From Astragalus membranaceus (Eukaryota; Streptophyta; Magnoliopsida; Fabales; Fabaceae): a stretch of DNA of 64,000 nt. Below, piece by piece: positions 34,701 to 47,570 of the stretch. A program made the position numbers and the translations under genes. How positions within the stretch are numbered: the stretch's first letter is position 1; each line of letters starts with the position of its first letter. The DNA lies in assembly GCA_039519185.1 (NCBI GenBank), contig CM076847.1, positions 74,287,247 to 74,351,246 on the forward strand, read 5' to 3'. The notes under the pieces are model-generated. The model was not told the origin of the DNA and did not search any database. It saw only the letters and a list, made by a program, of their open reading frames with translations.

Positions 34701-35812
34701 AAGCTTTATATGGTCTCAAGCAATCTCCTCGAGCATGGTACAGCTGAATTGATCAATACTTCATCAATCAAGGATTCAAGAGGAGCAAGAGTGAGCCAAC
34801 ACTATATGTCAAGACCCAAGGTCAGCAGGATACTCTCATTGTCTCCTTGTATGTAGATGATCTAATCTACACAGGAAACAACACGAAGATGATCGCTAAT
34901 TTCAAAGAAGACATGATGAAGACATTCGAGATGACAGATCTTGGCTTGATGAACTACTTCCTCGGCATAGAAGTAAAACAACAAAAAGAAGGAATATTCA
35001 TTTGTCAAAAGAAATATACCGAAGCACTATTAGAGAAATTCAACATGAACGAATGCAAGCCAGTAGCTACTCCGCTCGTGACAAATGAAAAGTTACAAAA
35101 AGAAGACGGAGCACCAGAAGCTGATGAACCGCGCTATAGAAGTTTGATAGGGAGCTTACTATATCTCACTGCTACACGCCCAGACATCATGTATGCCACA
35201 AGTCTTCTATCAAGATTCATGCAGAAGCCGAGCCAAATTCACTATGGAGCAGGAAAAAGAATTTTAAGATACCTTCAAGGAACAAAGGAGTTTGGTATAT
35301 AGTACAGAACCACGACCAACTCAAGATTGCTTGGCTACACCGACAGTGATTGGGCAGGTTCTATTGATGACATGAAAAGTACATCAGGCTATGCCTTCTC
35401 ACTAGGATCAGGATTTTTCTCATGGGGATCTAAGAAGCAAGCAACAGTTGCGCAATCAACAGCAGAGGCTGAGTACGTGGCAGCAGCTGAAGCGACAAGT
35501 CAAGCTATATGGCTTCGGAGAATACTTGAAGACATGGGTGAACAACAAGATCTCCCTACTACAATCTACTGCGACAACAAGTCAGCTATAGCAATGACAA
35601 AGAATCCGGTTCATCATCATCGAACAAAGCACATTTCTATAAAATATCACTTTATTAGAGAAGCAGAGACAACTAAGCAGATTCATCTCGAGTACTGCAC
35701 AACAGAAGATCAAGTTGCAGATATATTTACGAAGGCATTACCAAGAGTCAAGTTTGAAGAACTAAAGACAAAGCTTGGTGTATCCAAAATTTGCATCAAG
35801 GAGGAGTGTTGA
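31796..35812 (+). pseudogene. copia 2 Gag-Pol polyprotein, one frame with three nonsense codons
   Basis: The order is Gag (UBN2-type, residues about 50-200), two CCHC knuckles (CGICKMTNHAEKDC and CRHCKKFGHVEKNC), aspartic protease (YLDSGCSNHM near residue 340), GAG pre-integrase (RRFGHLN), integrase (DVCGP, SDRGKEY, GVSERRNR), reverse transcriptase (YVDDL near 34850) and RNase H (TDSDWAGS, AEAEYVA, FTKAL). It is one continuous frame of about 1338 codons except for TGA at about 33200, TGA at about 34745 and TAG at about 35300. These sit at positions that are normally Trp, Arg and Trp. Without suppression it cannot make a full protein, but it is only lightly damaged. Confidence 0.95.
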
Positions 35813-36100
35813 AGCATGATGCCAAATTCTAGAATGTTTGAGAAATAACCATAGGATACTAAAATCTTGATTTTTCTAGAAACATAGAAACTAGAATTAT
35901 TTAATGATAAAAAAATAAGTACCGCCATATGTTGGGCGGTGGAGTGATGCCTATAAATATAGGCTACATCACTTTGCAAAATCAATCAAGAAGTCATCTA
36001 CTATACTAGTATCCATACTACCAACTATCAAGTGTACTACCATTACTCTATTATCCATTTCTCAAAACTATTTTCACCACTTGTTCTAAAACTACTAACA
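35807..36100 (+). repeat. 3' LTR of copia 2
   Basis: 294 bp, matching the 5' LTR with a few substitutions and one 33-bp deletion near the 3' end. Confidence 0.95.
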
Positions 36101-36105
36101 ATATG

Positions 36106-36313
36106 TGCATTGAATGCATGCGAATATAACAAAACTATGAATACTTGAAAAAACAAAAACAAAAACTTGGAAAAGCATACTTTCGTTTTCAGTTTCCAAT
36201 AATACTTTCGCAGCACGATTTCCTAGGCGATACAATTACAACACTGCTCCTTGAAACACAAAAATAGTTAAAACATGACAACATTAAGTTGAATTTTTCT
36301 CTCATAGGGTTTA
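36106..36313. other. Short unique spacer between copia 2 and copia 3
   Basis: About 200 bp without coding potential. It is the right-hand continuation of the target DNA of copia 2 and the left-hand target of copia 3. Confidence 0.5.
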
Positions 36314-36587
36314 TGTTGGGAATAAACACGTGAAAGGGAGAAGAAAAGAAAGTGGCGGCGCTAAGGAAAAGAGGAATAATTAGGGCAATATAATATTAGG
36401 TAAAAGCTGCACTGAATTTCATAAAGATAAGGTTTTAAATTACATGCTACTGACGTCTATATTTATATACAATGAAATAGGCCCAGACCCATAATTTCGA
36501 CTAGCCCATTCGACTGGCCCATTTCGACTAGGTTACTATTCACACCTATAAATTATAAGCAATAGAATTACAAGGCATATCTCTATA
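36314..36587 (-). repeat. 3' LTR of copia 3
   Basis: 274 bp; the sense strand starts TATAGAGATATGCC, so the canonical TG is changed to TA, and it ends CCCAACA. Confidence 0.95.
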
Positions 36588-36594
36588 TTCCCTC

Positions 36595-39500
36595 CTAATT
36601 CACATTGCTGAGTGACATCATCCCAAGCATTCTTCTTAGTTCTTCGAATCTTCCCTTTTGCAACGGCTTGGTCATTGCATCAGCTATCTGAAGCTCCGAA
36701 CAGCAATATTCCAGATTCAACTTCTCATTGTTGACTTGATCACGCAGGAAGTGATATCTGGTTTCTATGTGCTTCGACCTACCATGTGCGACAGGGTTCC
36801 TTGCGAGATCTATCGCAGACTTGTTGTCGATCAACAACTTCATTGCTTCGACCCTGTGCACTCCAATTTCGACCAGTAGCATGCTCAGCCAAGATGCTTG
36901 ACATGCTGCAAAGGAAGCAGCTACATACTCTGCTTCACAGGAGGACAACGCAACTATACTTTGCTTCTTCGAGCACCAAGAGATGGGTGTCGATCCATAC
37001 ATAAAGACATACCCACTTGTGCTTTTTCGATCACTCCTGTCTCCACTCCAGTCGGAGTCAGTGTAGCCAAGCATTTCATTACCATTCTTCGACACACTCT
37101 TGCTAGGGAACAGAATACCATAACTTTGTGTTCCCTTTACATACCTTAGTACTCTTTTTGCAGCTACCATATGAGAGCTTTTCGGCTTCTCCATGAATCT
37201 GCTGATCATTCCGACACTAAACATAATGTCAGGTCGAGTGTTGCACAGGTACCTTAGGGAGCCCACAATCTGTTTGAACAAGGTGGCATCTACTTCAATC
37301 CCTTCGTCGTCTTTCGACAGCTTGCTGCTAGTGTCTGATGGTGTCGAAACTTTCTTGCAGTTGCTCATGTTGAATCTCTTCAGGATATTAGCTGCATACT
37401 TCGACTGGTGCAGGAGTATACCCTTACTTGTCTTGGTAAACTCCATCCCCAAGAAATATGATAGATATCCCAGATCACTCATTTCAAATTCTGACATCAT
37501 CACTTTCTTGAAGGCTTCGACTTCGACTTCATTGCCGCCAGTTACAAGTAGATCATCTACGTACATGCACACCAACAACTGAGTCGAAGTTCCATTCTTC
37601 TTCACATATACTCCATGTTCATTAGTGCATCTAGTGAACTTCTGAGCCAAGAGAAATCCATCAATTCTCTTGTTCCACGCTCTTGGAGCTTGCTTGAGCC
37701 CATACAGGGCCTTCTCCAGCTTATAGACTTTGTCTTCTTTACCCTTCGACTCAAAACCAGGTGGTTGACAAACATAGACTTCCTCCTCCAGAGGTCCATT
37801 AAGAAATGCTGACTTTACATCTAGTTGATGTAGGGGCCAGCCTCTATGACTTGCCAATGCTACTACCAATCTTATGGTTTCGATCCTGGCTACTGGGGCA
37901 AAGACCTCATTGAAATCCAAACCAGGTTTCTGCAGGAAACCTTTGGCTACTAGCATGGCCTTGTACTTGGCCACTTCTCCATTGGGCTTGACTTTGGTCT
38001 TGAAGACCCACTTCACCCCTATGGCTTTCTTTTCTTTTGGAAGTTCGACTAGCTTCCAAGTATCATTCTTCTCGATTGATTTCAATTCGTCAATCATTGC
38101 TTCCTTCCACTGCTTGTGACTAAGGGCTTGCTCCAGGCTCACTGGTTCTGCTTCTACCATTAGTGAAAAGTGTGTCAGGTCTCCCTCTGCTGTAATAGCA
38201 GAATCTGGGTAAGTGTCGAATCCTTCTAGTCTTACTGATCTCTGCCTTTCCCTTTACGACCATCTTAAAGGTTCGACAGCAATGGGTTCTTCTGGCTCTT
38301 CAGTTTCGACCTCTTCATTCTGATCATCTCGATCAGAGACTTCGTCGAAGTCCATCATTGTAGGTTTCTCACCGCCTTCTTCCCAGTTCCAATGTTTCGA
38401 CTCATCTACTACGACATCTCTGCTTTTCACTATTTTCTTCTGCACAGGATCATACAGTTTGTATGCTCCTGTCGAATGATAGCCAACAAGAATCATTTGT
38501 TGTGCTCTATCATCCAGTTTGCTTCTTAGTTTCTCAGGGACATGTCTATAGCATACTGAGTCAATTATTCTGAGATGCTTGACACTTGCCTTTCTTCCTA
38601 GCCAAGCTTCTTCAGGTGTCTTCCCAGTCAGTCTCTTTGTGGGGCATTTGTTCAGAATGTATACTGCTGTGGCTACAAGTTCTCCCCATAAACTATGAGG
38701 TAGTTTCTTCTCCTTCAACATGCTTCTTACCATGTTGAGGATGGTCCTGTTTTTCCTCTCAGCAGTACCATTATGCTGAGGCGTGTAAGGTGCAGTGACT
38801 TCATGCACAATTCCTTCTTTCTCACAGAATTCGACAAATCCATGAGAATTGTACTCACCACCTCCATCGCTTCTAAGGGTTTTGATTGCACATTCACTCT
38901 GCCTTTCAATCATCACCTTAAACTTCTTGAATATTTCTAGTACTTCACTCTTCCTTTTGATCAGATACACCCAGGACATTCTAGTGTATTCGTCAATGAA
39001 GGTGACAAAGTACTTATTCCCTCCTAAGGAACATACTTCGAAAGGACCACAGACATCAGAAAATATCACCTCTAGCTTCTTCTCTGCTCTGCTAGGTACT
39101 TCTGATTTAAACGAGTTTCTTGGTTGCTTCGACTTGCAACAACTCTCGCAAACTTTGACAGGTACTTTTACTGCAGGCAACCCATGAACCATCTTTTTTT
39201 CATGTAGTTGACTCAAGCTCTTGAAGTTGAGGTGGCCAAATCTTCTGTGCCACTTCCAGTGCTCCTCTTCGACAGTGGTCTGGAGACAATGTTCTTCGAC
39301 TACTTGCAATTTGATCTTGAAGGTTCTGTTCTTCTGCATTAACACCTTCAGGATCAACTTCTTGGTCGAATCAAACAAGCTGAGACTGTTATCACCCATT
39401 TCGACGGTGAAGTTTTTCTCAATCATCTGCCCAATACTTAGCAGATTGCTCCTCATATCTGGTACATAAAATACCCCTTGGATGTAGCACCACTTACCAT

Positions 39501-40824
39501 ATTTCGACAGGAACTTTATGGTACCTACTCCTTCAGCAGTAACTCTACTGTTATCTGCAAACCTTATCTTTTTGCTTATCTGCTCCAGTTCGAAAAACCA
39601 CTCCTTGTGACAACACATGTGATTTGAACATCCTGTTTCGAGATACCATTCGACAGACTTCTCTTCAGTCGAATTTGTATCAGCCTTCAACAACAGTAAT
39701 TCTGGGTCAGTAGCTGTCATAAATGACAATTCTTCATCATCATTGCTGGCAATGTTGGAGGCATCACCAGTGTTTCCACTGCCCTGCCACACACACATTG
39801 CACAAGTATTTTGAGCATCGCAAGTGAATCCACTTATACAAGTGTTCCCACTATTTTGCTGGCTACTTTCAGCAATTCCTTCATCGAGTCGAATCTCATC
39901 TTCGACAGCCATCAGCATTAACTCCTCTGAGTCAGAGTCTGAGTCACCATCATTAGAAAACTTGGCTTCTGCATCTTTATCCCTAGGAACTTTCTTGTTT
40001 TTACACTTGTTCCTATAATGCCCAAATTGCTGACAGTTATAACACTGAACTTTCGACAGGTCTCCCTTCTTCTTGTCGAAAGATCCTTGTTCTTTCTTCT
40101 TACTGCTTGATCCCTTTTCTCTACCCTTCTCCTTGTTGTCAGCCTTCCAATTTCTCTTAGAGGAGTATGAAAGCAAGGCTTGTTCAGATTCTTTCTCTGA
40201 ACTTCTCTGCCTTATTCTCAATTCATGCGCCTCTAAGGAACCCTGAAGTTCATCTAACTTCAACGTATCTAGGTCCTTGGATTCTTCGATAGTAGTAACA
40301 ACATAGTCGAATTCCAGGGTTAAGGATCTGAGCACCTTTTCGACTTTATTTACTTCAGTCACAGTTTCACCATTACCTTTCATTTGATTAGTTAATGCTA
40401 CTAACCTTGTAATGAAATCTCCACTCGATTCTCCATCTGTCATCTTCAAGGCCTCGTACTGTTTCCTGAGCGACTGAAGGCGTATCTTCTTCAGTCTATC
40501 TGCTCCTCCATACGAGTTCTTGAGGATGTCCCAAGCTGCCTTTGCTGAATCACAGTCGATGATCAGGTTCAGGATGTTGGAATCAACGCATTGGTGAATC
40601 AAAAACAGCCCTTTTCCATCTTTCTTCCTCAGCAAATGATGGTTGTTCCTCACCGCTTCAGTGGCGTTTGCTACCAATGGTGGAACACCATCATTCACGA
40701 CATCAAGTACATCTTGATATCGAAACAGCACCTTCATCTGCGCACACGATCGTTCATAATCCTTTCCGTCGAAGATTGGGAGGTTCCCCGGAACACCTCC
40801 ACCAGAGTTGTCTCGCGCTGCCAT
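36595..40824 (-). pseudogene. copia 3 Gag-Pol polyprotein, one in-frame stop
   Basis: The ATG at 40824 starts MAARDNSGGGVPGNLPIFDG, the usual copia Gag beginning. Domains in order: Gag (UBN2), CCHC knuckle CYNCQQFGHYRNKC, protease (WYLETGCSNHM), pre-integrase (HRRFGHLNFKSLSQ), integrase (DVCGPFEV, SDGGGEYNSHG, GTAERKNR), reverse transcriptase (YVDDLLVTGG) and RNase H (YTDSDWSGD, CEAEYVA, ADAMTKPL). The frame is single and closes just before the polypurine tract. One TAA at about 38256 divides integrase from RT. The protease has Glu where the catalytic Asp of the D-T/S-G triad is expected, so maturation may fail even if the stop were absent. Confidence 0.95.
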
Positions 40825-40872
40825 GAATCTTGATAGATTTTGTAAGGATCTAACAAGCTCTTGATACCAGTT

Positions 40873-41146
40873 TGTTGGGGATAAACACGTGAAAGGGAGA
40901 AGAAAAGGAAGTGGCGGCGCTAAGGACAAGAGGAATAATTAGGGCAATATAATATTAGGTAAAAGCTGCACTGAATTTCATAAAGATAGGATTTTAAATT
41001 ACATGCTACTGACGTCTATATTTATATACAATGAAACAGGCCCAGGCCCATAATTTCGACTAGCCCATTCGACTGGCCCATTTCGACTAGGTTACTATTC
41101 ACACCTATAAATTATAAGCAATAGAATTACAAGGCATATCTCAATA
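40873..41146 (-). repeat. 5' LTR of copia 3
   Basis: 274 bp, about 97% identical to the 3' LTR; the primer-binding site lies just inside it, near 40858-40870. Confidence 0.95.
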
Positions 41147-41216
41147 GTTTAGCCTTCTCTAGTGAGACATTCTTCTCATCTCTCCATTGGTGAGACGTTT
41201 TAAGCTTTCTCTATCT

Positions 41217-42206
41217 ATGGCAACTACTCCAAACATGAACTTTGATGATGATGAGGATATTACAACCATTCCCTTGCAAAGGGGAACAACCATTGGTGAT
41301 GCTATGAATGAACAACTAAGCCTAGTTAGACGCTTCCTTACAAGAAAGCCTATCCGAACATTGATTATGAAGGTGTCTGGCAATCTGGCAACCAGGCTGT
41401 GGTGTTAACATCAAATGTGTTGGACAGCAATCTCTTTCGGTTTCAGTTCTATCATTGGCGAGATGTGCAGAAGGTGTCTTCAGGAGGGCCATGGCATTTT
41501 GATGGAAACATGTTGATTATCTCAGTTACGGGTGGGTGATGTTCCTGCTCAAGTCTCGTTGTTTCATGCTGCGTTTTGGGTGCAAGTCCATGATGTTATA
41601 TTGGCTTCATGACAGAGGAGGTTGGCAGAATACTCGGTAATTTCATTGGCCAGTTCTTGGAATACGACCCGAAAAACTCATCTGACTTTTGGAAATCTTT
41701 TATGCGAATTCGAATAGCAGTTGATGTTCGCAAGCCATTGCGTCGTGGGAAAAAGATTAATGTTGGTGGTGACCACATCAAAGTTGTTCCATTCAAGTAT
41801 GAAAGATTGTCTATTTTTTGCTATTTATGTGGTGCCCTGCCTGGGTCATTCTGATAACAACTGTGACCTTCTGTTTAATATGGAGAATGATGATGGAAGT
41901 AGAGGCTGGGGTCCGGAACTGAAAGTGGAGCGTAGAACTCCTGGTGAAAACGAGTGGTTGCATCACGAACGAGGTGGTGGAGGGGTGCAGGAGGAGCGTG
42001 GTGGTGGTCGGTTTCCGGTGGCTGGGCAAGGAGGAGGTAGCCGCAATAATGACAATTATAAGGAGCGGTTTCAATCCCTTAATGTTCGTAACAGTCCAAT
42101 AATGAGTAATGGAAATTATGGCATAATTATTGGGAGGAGTAATCAGCGCTTTAGTAGTGAAGGAGGTGGTAACAAATTTGATGGAGTTATGCGCCATAAT
42201 TCAAGG
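41217..42206 (+). pseudogene. LINE 1 ORF1, N-terminal part
   Basis: The ATG at 41217 (MATTPNMNFDDDEDITTIPL) begins a DUF4283-type ORF1 protein, the nucleic-acid-binding partner of plant L1 ORF2. A frameshift near 41370 leads to a segment with GGPWHFDGNMLII, the typical DUF4283 end. After further shifts near 41530 and 41610 comes RPLRRGKKINVGGDH, and then a zinc-knuckle-like start (IFCYLCG). The reading continues to HNSR at 42206, where the inversion begins. The rest of ORF1 lies at 50591-50320 on the other strand. Confidence 0.8.
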
Positions 42207-43550
42207 CATAAGCTTTGGTCATATCAATTTTCAAAGCAACCTCTCCTTTTTTACCCCTCGATCCTCTTATTTCTCAGATAATGTATAATTTCGAAAGCTA
42301 TCATAGCATTATCAAGAATGGATCTATCAGTAACAAAGGAAGATTGTTCAATAGACACACACTTAGATAGAACAAGCTTAAGACGGTTAGCAAGTACCTT
42401 AGAGACAACTTTGTAGATAACATTGCACAAAGCAATGGGGCGCCAATCTGCCATAGAGCGAGGATTGTCATTCTTTGGAATTAAAGCAAGATTTGTATCA
42501 TTCAACTCACTAGGAAATTCAACCCTTTGAAGCCATCCAGCAAAAGTATCAAAAATTTCAGTCCCATAATTGCTCCAATACCGTTTAAAGAATCCCGGAT
42601 TGAAGCCATCAGGTCCTGGGACCTTATCATCATCCATCGCCATTAAAGCATCCTTAAACTCACCTTTGTCAAAAGGTCTTGTTAACAAATCATTATCACC
42701 ATTATCTAGCTTTGTCTCCAAAGCTTGAATGACCAGATCATAAACACCAGATTGAGTCGGAAAAAAGATTACGGAAATAATCCCCCGCAACCCTTCCAAT
42801 AGAAATAGGATCTGTAGAAATTGTACTATCCTCCTGCTGCAATTGGTCAATCTTCTTCTTTTTAAACCTGCAATTGGCGTTAGCATGAAAAAAATTGGTG
42901 TTTTGGTCGCCATCCTTAAGCCAAAAGGATTTAGACCATTGTTTCCAAAAAGCTTCCTCCTGCAAGATCAACTTATTGAACTTACGCCTCATGCTATTAA
43001 AACGCAACACCCCTTGACTATCCCTCCTATCCCTTATAGCTTCCATTGCAACCTTGCAGTCATTAATTTCTTCACGAAACCTCATGCGAATGCCACGATC
43101 CCAAGAGCCTAACGCTGGAGCACAACCACGAAGGTGGGAATGGATATCCCCCACGTGTCCTTCACTCCATCCCTGACGCACAACATCATCCAAGTCTGGT
43201 TCACACAACCAAGCATTCTCAAATTTAAAGGTGTAAATTATGGTAAGGTGCAATCAAAGGTGTACGTTGTAATAATAACGAAGAATGCTAAGATTTTGGT
43301 GAGATTAAATTCAAAAGCCTTAGTTGCAGGAAAATATCCATCCACTCCTTGTTCGCAAAAGCACGATCAAGCCTTTGCTCAATAGCATGAGGGGTTCCCA
43401 ACGCAAACCTCCATTTAAATTGATAGCCAGTCAAGGGAATTTCTATCAAGCGAGCATCTACAACGGCCTCTTGAAATCCCAGCATAAGATAATTCGGATG
43501 ATCACAATAACCCCGCTTATCCTCCAGAGACAACAAATCATTGAAGTCTC
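42207..43550 (-). pseudogene. LINE 1 ORF2: endonuclease second half and reverse transcriptase N-terminal half
   Basis: From the CACTA B junction the minus strand reads GDFNDLLSLEDKRGY, the conserved GDFN box of APE-type endonucleases. It then reads HAIEQRLDRAFANKEW, the linker (FWKQWSKSFWLKDGDQNTNFFH) and the RT fingers (VPGPDGFNPGFFKRYW, LALIPKND, LCNVIYKVVSKVLANRLK, SILDNAMIAFEIIHYL). Frameshifts occur near 43300, 42780 and 42250. The RT continues beyond the inversion breakpoint at 50592. Confidence 0.88.
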
Positions 43551-44016
43551 CACCACAAGAAAAATTGGACTTTGCGGCGGGCAAAATCCGCTGCAAAAGC
43601 CAAATTTGCGGCGGATATTTGGACTTTGCGGCGGAATTTTGCCGCCGGTAGCCAGCTCGAAGCAAACGCGTTGCGGCGGATTATTCGCCGCAAGTTTGCA
43701 GCAGATTTAGTGGCGCCGTAAAATCCACCGCAACTTTGCGGCGGATAATCCGCCGAAAAAGGGGACAAATTTTTTCTGCAAAATATCCGCCGGAAAGTGC
43801 CCAATATCCGCCGCAAAGTATCCGTCGCAAAGTTCCCGTTATCCGCCGCAAAGTACCCGTTTTATTTTAAAAAAATGAATATAATTTTTTAAAAAAAACG
43901 GTTTATTTAAAATTCCGCCGCAAACGACACAAATCCGCCGCAAAGTACCATTTTATTTTTAAAAAAAATTATTATTATTTTTAAAAAATAAATTTTATTT
44001 TTTTAAAAAAATCGTT

Positions 44017-47000
44017 TTAATTAAAAATATATATTATTTTATTAATTTTTTTAATTATTGATAAAAAAATAAAATCCAATAACTTCATCTGGTCTGTTGC
44101 ATCTTCACCATCAGCATCTTCGTCATCAACAACTTCATCGCCGGTGTTTGGCTCATCACATAAACGAACAATGGGTTCAACTTGAATCACTTCATTTACA
44201 TTAGACATCTCTTCCATTTGACATGGCACATCTTCCACCGTGTCATCAATATTTGTCTGATCAATGCGACCTCTTGGTTTTGTTTTAATTGCGACACACC
44301 AACCACGCCTATCAGTCCGCATTGATGGATAAGGGACATAATAGACTTGTCTCACATTTTGTGCAATGACGAACGGATCATACGGTCGATATCTACCATT
44401 CATTTTAATGTCCACTGTATTTGACTTTGGATTCACCTTTGTTCCTCGAGCAAACGGATCAAATCAATTACAATAAAAAACCACTACCTTTGGACTAAAA
44501 TCTAGATGGGGGTACTGAAGTTCATATATGTGTTGAACCACACCATAAAAATCATCTTCACCTCCTCCAGTGACCCCCTTCATGCACACTCCACTATTGA
44601 CTGTCTCTCTGCCCTGTGTCCATTCATTGGTGTGAAATTTGTATCCATTGACAAAGTATGTGTGCCATTCTTTAACACATCTTCGAGGACCGTCTGATAT
44701 GTTCCTCAAGTGTTGGTTGGTAGGATTTGGCGGGAGGGAATACACATATTGACTAAACCACATTGGAAAATGCGCATGAATATGAGCAGAAGATTGGTCT
44801 TCACGTACTGCCTCTGATGACAAGAACTCCCTAAAAAGAAATAATTTAATTGTTACACTTGTCTACTTTATATTAACTAATTAAGATCGATTGTTATATG
44901 TTGAGGAACATACTCAATAAATGGTTGCACCTCAGTACAGTTTATCAACACATGAACATGTGCTGAACTTAACTCTTCATCTGTTAGCCAGTGAGTTGAC
45001 TCCTTCCCAGATGGACGACCGGGTAGACAAAAGACAGACAAAGCCAAACTGATTCTTGAAATAATGAGAACAAAAATGTGTTGTTTCACGGTGTAGGTAA
45101 GAAGAACATATCGATCCTTCAACTCTAGCTTTGTTTTTCACCGATCTTTTTGAATCACCCATGAACCTAGAGAATATGATATTAATATAATAGTCATATA
45201 TTTTAATTTAAACTTGTTTCTTAAATTATAATTAAAAATTAGCTGACCTTTCAAACGGATACATCCATCTGTATTGGACAGGTCCGCCAAGCTTAGCTTC
45301 ATATGCGAGATGCACCGGTAGATGCTCCATAGAATCAAAGAAACCAGGTGGAAATACTCTCTCCAACTTGCATAAGATAAGTGGGATGTCTTGTTCCATT
45401 TTTGAAAGATCATCAGCTTTTAGCAATGCAGAACACAAATTCTTAAAGTATTGACTTATTTCAATGAGCGGATTCAAAACGTGTGTTGACAACGAACTAA
45501 AAGCGATAGGAAGTAAGCACTCCATGAATACGTGACAATGATGACTCTTCATCCCATGCAACCTCCCATTATCCACATCCGCACATCTAGATAAATTGGA
45601 AGAATAACCGTCTCGCATTTTCAACTCTTTTATCCACTGATAAACTGCTTTCGCTTGTTCGGTAGATAAAGTATAATTGGCTTTGGGTTTCAAAATCCTA
45701 GTACCTTTCTCAACCAACAACAAATCCTTTCGTCTACAGAAATGATCTATATCCTTCCTAACTTTCTCATTGTCTTTCGTTTTGCCTTTCACGTTCATGA
45801 CAGTGTTAAATATGTTGTCAAAAAAATTCTTCTCTATATGCATGACATCGAGATTGTGTCTCAATAGATTATCTTTCCAATAGGGAAGTTCCAAAAAAAT
45901 ACTTTTTTTGTCCAATTGTGCCAATGTCCATAGCCATCTGGACGAGAAACAACACCGGCTACGACTTCCACAGGAGGGATATCCCTAACACTATTCCAAA
46001 CTTCCTCTGGTGTCAACTGACGAGGAGGTCCAGCTGTTTCAACATTTCCCTTGATGAACGCATATTTCTGCTTTCTAAATGGGTGATCCATAGGTAAGAA
46101 CCTACGGTGCGAGTCAAACCATGAAACTTTTCCTCCGTATTTAAGACTAAAAGCCTTTGTGTCAACCATGCAAATCGGACACGCCATCTTACCATGTGTC
46201 CCCCATCCAGACAACATTCCATAGGCAGGGAAGTCATTAATGGTCCACATCAAAGCCGCCCTCATCACAAAATTTTGTTTGCGTGCCACATCATAAGTTA
46301 AAACACCATTCCACAACCTTTTTAGGTCATCAATCAAAGGTTGCAAATAGATGTCAATACCAGTTGTTGGATTACTTGGTCCTGGAATAATAGAATTTAA
46401 AAACATGTATGGTTTGGACATACACATTTCTGGAGGAAGGTTGTATGGGGTAACAATAACTGACCAACATGAATACGGTGTTGCCGAGGCTTGAATATAT
46501 GGTTTGAAACCATCAGAGCACAAACCAAGCCGAACATTGCGTGGATCACTGGCAAAATCTGGATGAACACGATCAAAATGCTTCCAAACTTCACCATCAG
46601 ATGGGTGACGTAATTCACCAGAATTATTTCTATTTTGATGGTGCCATGTCATTTTACCCGCGGTCTCCATTGAAGTAAACATCCTCTGTAGCCTTGGAAT
46701 AAGAGGCAGATAGAACATTGATTTTCGTGGAACCGGTTTGCCTCTGCTCATCCCTGATCTACTGACACGATAGCTAGTTGTCCACACAACTTGCATTCCG
46801 ACAACTCTCCATCATTTATGCCAAACTCATTGTTATAATAGAGCATGCAACCAGACACACAACAATCAATCCTTTTAGATTTTAAGCCAAGCTTCGATAC
46901 ACTCTTTTAGATTCATAATAACTTTGCGGTAAACTCCCTCTAATGGGGGTTGCATCCAACATCATTTTGGTCATATATTCCATGCACAACTCAGCAACAT

Positions 47001-47570
47001 TAAATTGAGACTTAAGACCCAACAACCGAACACACATTGATAATTTTGAGTCTGTAGATCCTTCAAATATGGGTTTATTTGTCTCACTCAAATACATGTA
47101 AAACCTTTGAGCTTCCTCATTTGGAACTTCGTCAGCATCTGGTTCTTCAAAATCCAAATTTACTCCAACAGCGTCAGATATCATTCCCTGATAAACATCT
47201 AACGGTTGTATTCCCCATCCTTCAGATGTCGTAGTCGCTGGATAACTACTTGATGTGTGATCTACTACTTCAACCGGAACATTAACCACAGGAACTGCAG
47301 CTACCCCTGGCGCTCCTTCCCCGTGACGACTCCATGTCCAATAATTGGCCTAAACCCATTATTGTACAAATGAAGTCTAACTTCATGTTCATTTTTTATA
47401 GCTCCAAATGAACATTTCAAGCACGGACATCTAATACCGCCTTGTCGCCCAAATTCTTCATGATCAATGTACTTAGCACAAAAAATAAACTCTTCTACTC
47501 CTTCTACAAAACGTCGTTTTACACCAGTTCTTCCAGGATACAATCGATCATACATCCAACTACGATCCAT
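44017..47570 (-). pseudogene. CACTA B transposase (tnp2/TNPD-like), multiply frameshifted
   Basis: The ATG at 47570 begins MDRSWMYDRLYPG. The transposase-associated zinc-binding region (CPCLKCSF), the tnp2 core (LGLCSDGF, WTINDFPAYGMLSGWG, HNLDVMHIEKNFFD), a DUF4218-type region (MKSHHCHVFMECLLPIAF) and a DUF4216-type region (VVVFYCN, YVPYPSMRTDRRGW) follow. One-base deletions near 47348 and 46900, a change near 46780 and a slip in the A/T run near 45900 break the frame. The gene runs to an acidic tail (DEDADGED) that stops at 44017, where the deletion of the second gene begins. Confidence 0.92.

Larger units (their letters stand above)
31359..36100 (+). mobile_element. Ty1/copia LTR retrotransposon (copia 2), nearly complete
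   Basis: LTRs lie at 31359-31685 and 35807-36100 and both begin TGTTGAAGCATGATGCC and end ACTACTAACA. The 5-bp target duplication ATATG is perfect (31354-31358 and 36101-36105). A primer-binding site (TGGTACCAGAGC) complementary to initiator-Met tRNA follows the left LTR, and a polypurine tract (AAGGAGGAG) precedes the right LTR. The right LTR lacks 33 bp relative to the left one. Confidence 0.97.
36314..41146 (-). mobile_element. Ty1/copia LTR retrotransposon (copia 3), nearly intact
   Basis: The two LTRs are 274 bp each (36314-36587 and 40873-41146) and differ at about 8 positions (roughly 3%). The target duplication GTTTA is perfect (36309-36313 and 41147-41151). On the minus strand a primer-binding site TGGTATCAAGAGC (initiator-Met tRNA type) follows the 5' LTR, and TTAGGAGGGAA (polypurine tract) precedes the 3' LTR. 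The right-hand target runs directly into the LINE 5' leader. Confidence 0.97.

Noticed and set aside
43538..43816. Arg-rich ORFs in the GCGGCGGAT arrays (also near 13200-13540, 52970-53320 and 59350-59830)
   Set aside because: They arise from repeated subterminal motifs of the CACTA family.
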